Positions 58,734-64,000 of a stretch of 64,000 nt of DNA are shown piece by piece. The notes under the pieces were generated by a model. That model did not search any database and had not been told where the DNA came from. It worked only from the letters and a program-made list of their open reading frames with translations. Each line of letters opens with the position of its first letter. Position 1 is the first letter of the stretch. The DNA comes from Bacillaceae bacterium IKA-2 (GTDB lineage: Bacteria > Bacillota > Bacilli > Bacillales > Anaerobacillaceae), in NCBI GenBank assembly GCA_031761875.1, contig CP134492.1:2232001-2296000 (forward strand). Direction: 5' to 3'. Both the position numbers and the translations under genes were made by a program.

Positions 58734-60569
58734 TTGAAAGCATTTCTCGAAAATCATCGCTTTATGATGGTTTGTATGTTTCTCATTTGGTTGAAAACAT
58801 TCATCGTATCTGAAGCTACATTTCAAATAAATATTAATCAATTTTTTGAAGCACTTATTTTTGCGTTGAACCCGTTAATATTCCTTTTTTCAATTTATTG
58901 TTTAGGTTTGTTATTCAAAGTGAAAATGCAGTTGATTTATTATTTTTCGATAAGTTTGCTATTATCTGTGATTCTTTATTCGAATGTAGTCTATTATCGC
59001 GAGTTTAGCGATATCATTACCCTCCCGATGTTGTTAATGACTTCAAACGCTGGGGATTTAAGTATCAGTTTTTTTGAACTTGTCTCATGGACTGACATTC
59101 TTTACTTTATTGATCTCGCCGTAATCGGATTTCTAATTTATAAAAAGTATCCATCGCTTACAGTAACGAAAATAAAATATAATCAGGTGAAAGCCGCGAC
59201 GATTACTCTGATTGTATTATTAGCTATAGGGCTAGTGCAATTGAAAGCAATCGATCAAAAATACTCATTTAATCGTGAACAGCTAATTCAAACGTTAGGG
59301 ATTTATAACTTTTATATTTATGATGGCTATATTCAGGCTATAACAAGTACGCAAACGACTTCGTCCGAAGAAGATGATTGGTCATCAATAAATGAGCATT
59401 TGGAGAAAAGTCGTCACTCACCGAATCCTGACTATTTTGGGGTGGCTGAAAATATGAATGTGATTGTCGTTTCTTTGGAATCTGTTGAAAGGTTTGTTAT
59501 TGATGAAACGTTAAATGGACAAGAAATAACACCATTTTTAAATGAATTAATTGAAGAAAGCTATTACTTCGAAAACTTTTATTATCAGACGGGGCAAGGG
59601 AAAACATCAGATGCTGAGTTTATCATTAATAACTCTTTATATCCCTTAGGTCGGGGGGCCGTTTTTCTCACACATGCTGAAAATGAATATCAGGCTTTGC
59701 CTGAAATATTGACGAACCATGGTTATCATACCTCAACTTTTCATGCCAACAACCAATCTTTTTATAATCGTGATGTGATGTATGATCGTTTAGGATACGA
59801 GGATGTTTATTCTTTTAGTGACTATCAAATTTCAATAATCAACTCCGTTGGTTGGGGAATGAAGGATATTGATTTTATTGAGCAATCACTCGATTATATG
59901 AGCGAACTTCCTGAGCCATTTTACGGAACGGTTTTAACGTTAACGAACCACTTCCCATATTTATTAGATGAAGAAGACCGCTTTATTGATGAATATGATT
60001 CCGAGAGTATAATTGTTAATCGTTATTTTCCAACGGTCAGGTATACAGACGAAGCGATGCGTGTTCTTGTGAACGGGTTGAAGGAAGAAGGGATTTACGA
60101 AAATACTATGTTTGTATTCTACGGGGATCATTATGGTATTGCTAATAGCCACTATGATGAGCTCGGTGAGTTTTTAGAAAAAGATATTGATTTGTATGAA
60201 GCGATCAAGCTTGAAAGAGTGCCGTTGATTATACACATCCCCGGAATGGAAGGGCAAACGATCGAGACGATTTCAGGGCAAATTGATGTCATGCCAACAC
60301 TTTTAAATCTACTCGGTATTTCGGAAGAAGAGTATACGATGTTTGGAACGGACCTCTTTTCTAGCAACCGAAAAGACTTTGCTATACTTCGAAATGGCAG
60401 TGTTATCACGAGCGACTTTATTTATGCAAATGAACGCTGCTTTGACTATACAACTGGAGAAGAGCTTTCACTTGAACCCTGTCAATCACTCAGAGAACAA
60501 GGAGCACGTGAATTGAATTATTCAGACGAAATTATCTACGGGGATTTGTTTAGATTCTTAGATTACTAG
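58734..60569 (+). CDS. LtaS-family lipoteichoic acid synthase / phosphoglycerol transferase
   Basis: This 611-residue protein has five N-terminal transmembrane helices (about residues 10-175) and an extracellular sulfatase-fold domain. Mn/active-site residues are visible: Glu in VVSLESVE (about 247), the nucleophile Thr in GQGKTSDAEF (about 291), and Asp-His in FYGDHYG (about 464). TTG 58734 follows GGTGGTGAG. It polymerises glycerophosphate from phosphatidylglycerol onto a glycolipid or acts as primase. Which LtaS paralogue (LtaS, YfnI, YqgS, YvgJ) cannot be said. Confidence 0.92.
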   Translation: MKAFLENHRFMMVCMFLIWLKTFIVSEATFQININQFFEALIFALNPLIFLFSIYCLGLLFKVKMQLIYYFSISLLLSVILYSNVVYYREFSDIITLPMLLMTSNAGDLSISFFELVSWTDILYFIDLAVIGFLIYKKYPSLTVTKIKYNQVKAATITLIVLLAIGLVQLKAIDQKYSFNREQLIQTLGIYNFYIYDGYIQAITSTQTTSSEEDDWSSINEHLEKSRHSPNPDYFGVAENMNVIVVSLESVERFVIDETLNGQEITPFLNELIEESYYFENFYYQTGQGKTSDAEFIINNSLYPLGRGAVFLTHAENEYQALPEILTNHGYHTSTFHANNQSFYNRDVMYDRLGYEDVYSFSDYQISIINSVGWGMKDIDFIEQSLDYMSELPEPFYGTVLTLTNHFPYLLDEEDRFIDEYDSESIIVNRYFPTVRYTDEAMRVLVNGLKEEGIYENTMFVFYGDHYGIANSHYDELGEFLEKDIDLYEAIKLERVPLIIHIPGMEGQTIETISGQIDVMPTLLNLLGISEEEYTMFGTDLFSSNRKDFAILRNGSVITSDFIYANERCFDYTTGEELSLEPCQSLREQGARELNYSDEIIYGDLFRFLDY

Positions 60570-60601
60570 ATTATTAGTGAAAAACCATAACATATTGATA
60601 T

Positions 60602-60649
60602 GCTCCCCCTTAAGTAGGCAGATAAAAACTTAAAGTGGGGGCTTTTTTG
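60602..60649 (+). terminator. Terminator of the ltaS-like gene
   Basis: GCTCCCCCTTAAGT pairs with ACTTAAAGTGGGGGC (one bulge) and is followed by TTTTTT. Confidence 0.88.
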
Positions 60650-60736
60650 TGTCTAATAGGAGTTGGTTCAAAGAATAATTTTCCTTGCTGTGACAAAAAG
60701 TAAAAGGGAATTCGCTTTGGAGGAAGGAGTCATCAT

Positions 60737-61606
60737 ATGACGAAGGAACAATATTATCCATCCGGTCAACCACCCCAACATCAAGATCATCAACCTGGTT
60801 TTGAGAATGAAATGATACCCCTGCCTATTGCAGAGGACCCTGATTACAGAGGAAATGGAAAACTACAAGGAAAAGTAGCTTTGATTACTGGTGGAGATAG
60901 CGGGATCGGACGGGCAGTAGCAATTGCCTTTGCAAAAGAAGGTGCGACTGTTGTCATCAATTATTTAGATGAACATGAGGATGCCGAAGAAACGAAAAGG
61001 CAAGTGGAAGAAGAAGAGCAACAATGCTTTCTTTTCCCTGGTGACATCGGTCAAGAAGAATTTTGTAAAGAGTTGATTCAGAAAGTCATCCAAATGTGCT
61101 CAAAGATTGATGTACTAGTCAATAATGCCGCTGAACAGAATCCGATAAAAGGGATTGCTTTTATTACTGCTAAGCAGCTAGAACGAACATTTCGAACAAA
61201 TGTCTTCTCAATGTTCTACCTTGTCCAAGCAGCGCTGCCTTTTTTAAAGCAAGGTTCAACAATTATTAATACTTCTTCCGTTACGGCTTACAAAGGGCAT
61301 GAACAGTTGCTTGATTATTCAGCAACAAAAGGTGCTGTTACAACCTTTACTCGCTCTTTATCGCTTTCATTAGTTAGTCAGGGGATCCGTGTTAATGGTG
61401 TTGCACCAGGACCAATATGGACTCCGCTGATCACTTCAACATTTAATAAAGCGGAAGTTCATGTGTTTGGGATGAATACACCGATGAAGCGTGCAGGCCA
61501 ACCTGAGGAATTAGCTGCAGCTTATGTTTACTTGGCTTGTGATGATTCATCGTATATGACTGGGCAAATGTTACACATTAATGGTGGGGAAATTATCAAT
61601 GGATAA
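60737..61606 (+). CDS. SDR-family oxidoreductase (general stress protein 39-like)
   Basis: This 289-residue short-chain dehydrogenase has the long N-terminal extension (PSGQPPQHQDHQPG) typical of the YdaD/YhdF/YghA group. The core motifs are TGGDSGIGRAVAIAFA (about residues 50-65), NNAAEQ (about 130), NTSSVTAYKGHE, YSATKGA (catalytic Tyr-Lys, about 195) and VAPGPIWTPL. B. subtilis relatives belong to the SigB general stress regulon. GGAGGAAGGAG precedes the ATG. The substrate is unknown. Confidence 0.9.
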   Translation: MTKEQYYPSGQPPQHQDHQPGFENEMIPLPIAEDPDYRGNGKLQGKVALITGGDSGIGRAVAIAFAKEGATVVINYLDEHEDAEETKRQVEEEEQQCFLFPGDIGQEEFCKELIQKVIQMCSKIDVLVNNAAEQNPIKGIAFITAKQLERTFRTNVFSMFYLVQAALPFLKQGSTIINTSSVTAYKGHEQLLDYSATKGAVTTFTRSLSLSLVSQGIRVNGVAPGPIWTPLITSTFNKAEVHVFGMNTPMKRAGQPEELAAAYVYLACDDSSYMTGQMLHINGGEIING

Positions 61607-61627
61607 TAAGTGAAAGGGTGTAGTGAA

Positions 61628-61939
61628 ATGAATTTCTTACCGCGAGAACAGATCATTCGAGAAATGACTGGGACATTACAAATAATGATCGATGTTTATC
61701 AATTAGAAGATGCCGGAATTTTTGAAGAGGAAGGAGAAGGAGAAGCGTATTATGTCGGTTATACGGTTCGTAAGAATGGTGATGTATATATGATCCATAA
61801 GCCATTCATGAAAAATGAAGCAGGAGAGCTTGCTCCTAAAAATTTAGAATGGGTTGTCGAAACAGGTGAAGAGGACTACCATAAATATAAATCATTAGAT
61901 GATGTATTCACAGCAATTACGCAAAGGCAGATTCATTAA
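61628..61939 (+). CDS. DUF5634-like protein
   Basis: This 103-residue acidic soluble protein has segments that match my recollection of DUF5634 from Bacillaceae: FLPREQIIREMTGTLQIMID, GIFEEEGEGEAYYVGYTVRK and YMIHKPFMKNEAGELAPKNLEW. ATG 61628 has AAAGGGTG upstream; the frame is open to 61610. It is 21 bp from the SDR gene and probably in the same transcript. The function is unknown. Confidence 0.7.
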   Translation: MNFLPREQIIREMTGTLQIMIDVYQLEDAGIFEEEGEGEAYYVGYTVRKNGDVYMIHKPFMKNEAGELAPKNLEWVVETGEEDYHKYKSLDDVFTAITQRQIH

Positions 61940-61960
61940 TAGTAGTTTATATTAAATAAA

Positions 61961-62006
61961 GAGACGGTGTATGGGTGAAATAATAAACTCGAACCCGTCT
62001 TTTTTA
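61961..62006 (+). terminator. Terminator-like hairpin after the DUF5634 gene
   Basis: AGACGG pairs with CCGTCT, with inner TGGGT/ACCC, and is followed by TTTTTT. Confidence 0.65.
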
Positions 62007-62141
62007 CTATCAATTTATAAGAACCTCATAAATAGCGGCATTAGGAGTTGTTCAGAACACGGGATCGGACTTCTAAACACATTAATCCGACTTGACTAAT
62101 TGGAATAGTGAGGATATTATAATTTAATAGAACCAGTAACA

Positions 62142-62256
62142 GAATGAATTTCATAATACCAAAAATTAGCCACATCATTCTACTAAGTTGAAGATGTTTT
62201 AATTCAACTAAATGTAGTATCCTAGTGGCGTAAAATCTGCATTATGAAATTTATTC
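62142..62256. repeat. 115-bp long imperfect palindrome upstream of cysJ
   Basis: GAATGAATTTCATAAT (62142-62157) is the reverse complement of 62241-62256 with one mismatch. Inside, GCCAC (62169-62173) pairs with GTGGC (62225-62229), and CTAAGTTGAA with TTCAACTA. The whole can fold into one long hairpin, like a small MITE or a leader structure of cysJ. Confidence 0.6.
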
Positions 62257-62297
62257 AATTATTGATAAAATTATTATCCTATGTGAGGTGGATATCA

Positions 62298-64000
62298 TTG
62301 CAACTTAAGGTTATCAACAGTCCTTTTAATCAGGAGCAGGTAGAGCTTCTTAATCGTATTCTACCAACCTTAACAGAAACACAAAAAGTCTGGCTGAGCG
62401 GTTATCTGGCCGCGTCTCAATCATTTTCTGTTCCACAAACATCAGGATCTCTAGTGCCAGAACTTCAGGCAAAGAGAACTGAGAAGACACTCTCAAAAGA
62501 AGTGATCATTCTTTACGGGTCACAAACTGGCAACGCCGAGGGACTTGCAGTAAGTATGGGTAAGACACTTGAAACGCGAGGTTTTCAGGTAACGGTCTCA
62601 TCGATGAGCGATTTTAAGTCGAACACTTTGAAGAAAAGTCAAAATCTTCTTATTGTTGTAAGCACACATGGTGAAGGAATTCCACCAGATAACGCGCTAA
62701 CATTTCATGAGTATCTCCAAGGAAATCGGGCACCAAAGCTTGACGAGCTTCACTTTTCAGTTTTGTCGCTAGGAGACAGCTCGTATGAGTATTTCTGTCA
62801 GACAGGAAAAGAATTTGATGCTCGGCTAGCAGAGTTAGGTGGAACAAGGCTTTATCCGCGTGTTGACTGTGATCTTGATTATGATGATCCGGCAGCCGAA
62901 TGGCTTGAAGGAGTCTTTGCAAGCTTAAGTGATGCTGACGGCAGTAGTCGTGTAGTAGCTGTAGCTTCGGCATTGGCGCCCCAAGCACCATCAAGCGAAG
63001 CTGCGTATTCTAGAACCCATCCATTTCAAGCAGAAGTACTTGAAAATTTAAATTTGAATGGTCGAGGCTCAAATAAAGAAACACATCATCTTGAGTTATC
63101 TCTTGAAGGGTCTGGCCTCACATTTGAACCGGGTGACAGCCTCGGTATCTATCCCAAAAACGATCTGGTTCTTGTAAATATGCTTATTGAGGAGATGAAA
63201 TGGGATCCAAAAGAAATTGTGACGGTCAATAAACTGGGAGACGTTCTTCCGCTTAAAGAGGCACTCAGCTCTCACTTTGAAATTACCGTTTTAACAAAGT
63301 CACTTCTTGAGGTGGTCGCGTCGCACTCGACAAATGAACAGTTACGTGAGCTTGTATCTACTAACAACAAAGAAAAATTATCTACGTATCTTAACGGACG
63401 AGATTTACTCGATTTAGTCCGTGATTTTGGACCGTGGAGTGCCTCAGCTCAAGAATTCGTCTCTATGCTACGCAAATTGCCAGCCCGACTTTATTCGATT
63501 GCGAGCAGCCTTTCAGCAAATCCGGATGAAGTACATGTAACGATCGGTGCTGTCCGATACGAGGCATATGGACGCGAACGAAAAGGGGTCTGCTCGATTT
63601 TATGTGCCGAACATCTACAACCAGGGGACACACTACCAGTTTACATTCAGCATAATCAAAATTTTAAATTACCTATTAGCACTGATACGCCGATCGTTAT
63701 GGTTGGTCCAGGAACAGGTATTGCACCGTTCCGCGCCTTTATGCAGGAGCGTGAAGAAATCGGAGCAGGAGGAAAATCATGGCTGTTCTTCGGCGATCAG
63801 CATTTTGTGACAGATTTTCTTTACCAGATCGAGTGGCAAAAATGGCTAAAAAATGGTGTGCTAACGAAAATGGATGTCGCATTTTCACGTGATACGGCTG
63901 AAAAAGTCTATGTCCAACACCGTATTTTTGAACATCGTAAAGAACTGTTCGAGTGGATTCAAGATGGAGCGATCGTTTACGTCTGTGGAGATGAGAAAAA
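62298..64000 (+). CDS. cysJ: Assimilatory sulfite reductase (NADPH) flavoprotein, 3' end outside window
   Basis: At least 567 codons are visible. The N-terminal linker is followed by a flavodoxin domain (YGSQTGNAEGLA, about residues 74-85; STHGEGIPPDN, about 122; SLGDSSYEYFC). An FAD-binding domain follows (LEPGDSLGIYPKND-type stretch about 275, and RLYSIASS about 396). The NADPH domain has GPGTGIAPFRAFMQER (about 470) and ends the window at YVCGDEK. TTG 62298 has GAGGTGG 6-7 nt upstream. It passes electrons from NADPH to the CysI hemoprotein, which is expected just downstream. Confidence 0.93.
   Translation, partial: MQLKVINSPFNQEQVELLNRILPTLTETQKVWLSGYLAASQSFSVPQTSGSLVPELQAKRTEKTLSKEVIILYGSQTGNAEGLAVSMGKTLETRGFQVTVSSMSDFKSNTLKKSQNLLIVVSTHGEGIPPDNALTFHEYLQGNRAPKLDELHFSVLSLGDSSYEYFCQTGKEFDARLAELGGTRLYPRVDCDLDYDDPAAEWLEGVFASLSDADGSSRVVAVASALAPQAPSSEAAYSRTHPFQAEVLENLNLNGRGSNKETHHLELSLEGSGLTFEPGDSLGIYPKNDLVLVNMLIEEMKWDPKEIVTVNKLGDVLPLKEALSSHFEITVLTKSLLEVVASHSTNEQLRELVSTNNKEKLSTYLNGRDLLDLVRDFGPWSASAQEFVSMLRKLPARLYSIASSLSANPDEVHVTIGAVRYEAYGRERKGVCSILCAEHLQPGDTLPVYIQHNQNFKLPISTDTPIVMVGPGTGIAPFRAFMQEREEIGAGGKSWLFFGDQHFVTDFLYQIEWQKWLKNGVLTKMDVAFSRDTAEKVYVQHRIFEHRKELFEWIQDGAIVYVCGDEK

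Noticed and set aside
62650-62994. 114-codon minus-strand frame opposite cysJ
   Set aside because: It lies entirely inside the cysJ reading frame, which shows all flavodoxin motifs.

Overview
The window is a low-GC chromosomal segment of a Firmicute, most probably a spore-former of the family Bacillaceae. The evidence is a class IV PHA synthase locus (phaRBC/phaQPJ), a desaturase with its DesK/DesR pair, a pspA-ydjGHI operon, a SwrC-type RND pump and B. subtilis-style AGGAGG ribosome binding sites with many TTG/GTG starts. I cannot name the species. No rRNA, tRNA or CRISPR array was seen.

Layout. (1) 1-4.5 kb: a zinc island with two COG0523 GTPases, a duplicated His-rich protein, a SufU paralogue and an FAD oxidoreductase. 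Four of these genes are preceded by sequences that match the Zur box at 17 of 20 positions. (2) 4.8-9.6 kb: a catabolic cluster (two TIM-barrel isomerases, a ThuA-like protein, two Gfo/Idh/MocA dehydrogenases) with a cre-like site. (3) 9.7-24.1 kb: housekeeping and envelope genes, namely an Nfu-N protein, an MFS transporter, pspA-ydjGHI, an MscS channel, a P2-type cation ATPase, a glutamine-rich coiled coil, an LLM flavin oxidoreductase, a TVP38-type membrane protein and tryptophanase. (4) 24.5-26.0 kb: a comparatively GC-rich selO.

(5) 26.16-36.30 kb: a composite Tn3-family structure. A 0.5-kb internally deleted copy (left) and an intact 4.2-kb copy (right) lie in inverted orientation. The outermost 38-bp ends are flanked by the same 5-bp direct repeat (GTTCT), as expected if the whole 10.1 kb inserted as one unit. 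The cargo holds an amidase/IS110 fusion remnant, several older transposon ends, two secreted-protein genes, a small membrane protein and an ECF sigma/anti-sigma operon.

(6) 36.4-41.2 kb: a DUF6173 gene and the complete divergent PHA locus, with recognisable promoters between phaR and phaQ. (7) 41.5-46.1 kb: a DUF418 protein, an HPr kinase homologue, pyroglutamyl peptidase, DUF2062 and a methyltransferase. (8) 46.2-48.1 kb: an IS110/IS1111-type element with a long structured 3' non-coding end (candidate bridge/seek RNA), inserted directly upstream of des-desK-desR (48.2-51.2 kb). (9) 51.3-64 kb: a cold-shock gene with a long leader, a frameshifted BsuPI lipoprotein, an RND permease, zinc-ribbon and membrane proteins, an LtaS-like enzyme, an SDR, DUF5634 and the 5' part of cysJ, which runs off the window.

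All functional calls rest on reading motifs and recalled family features. No database search was run.
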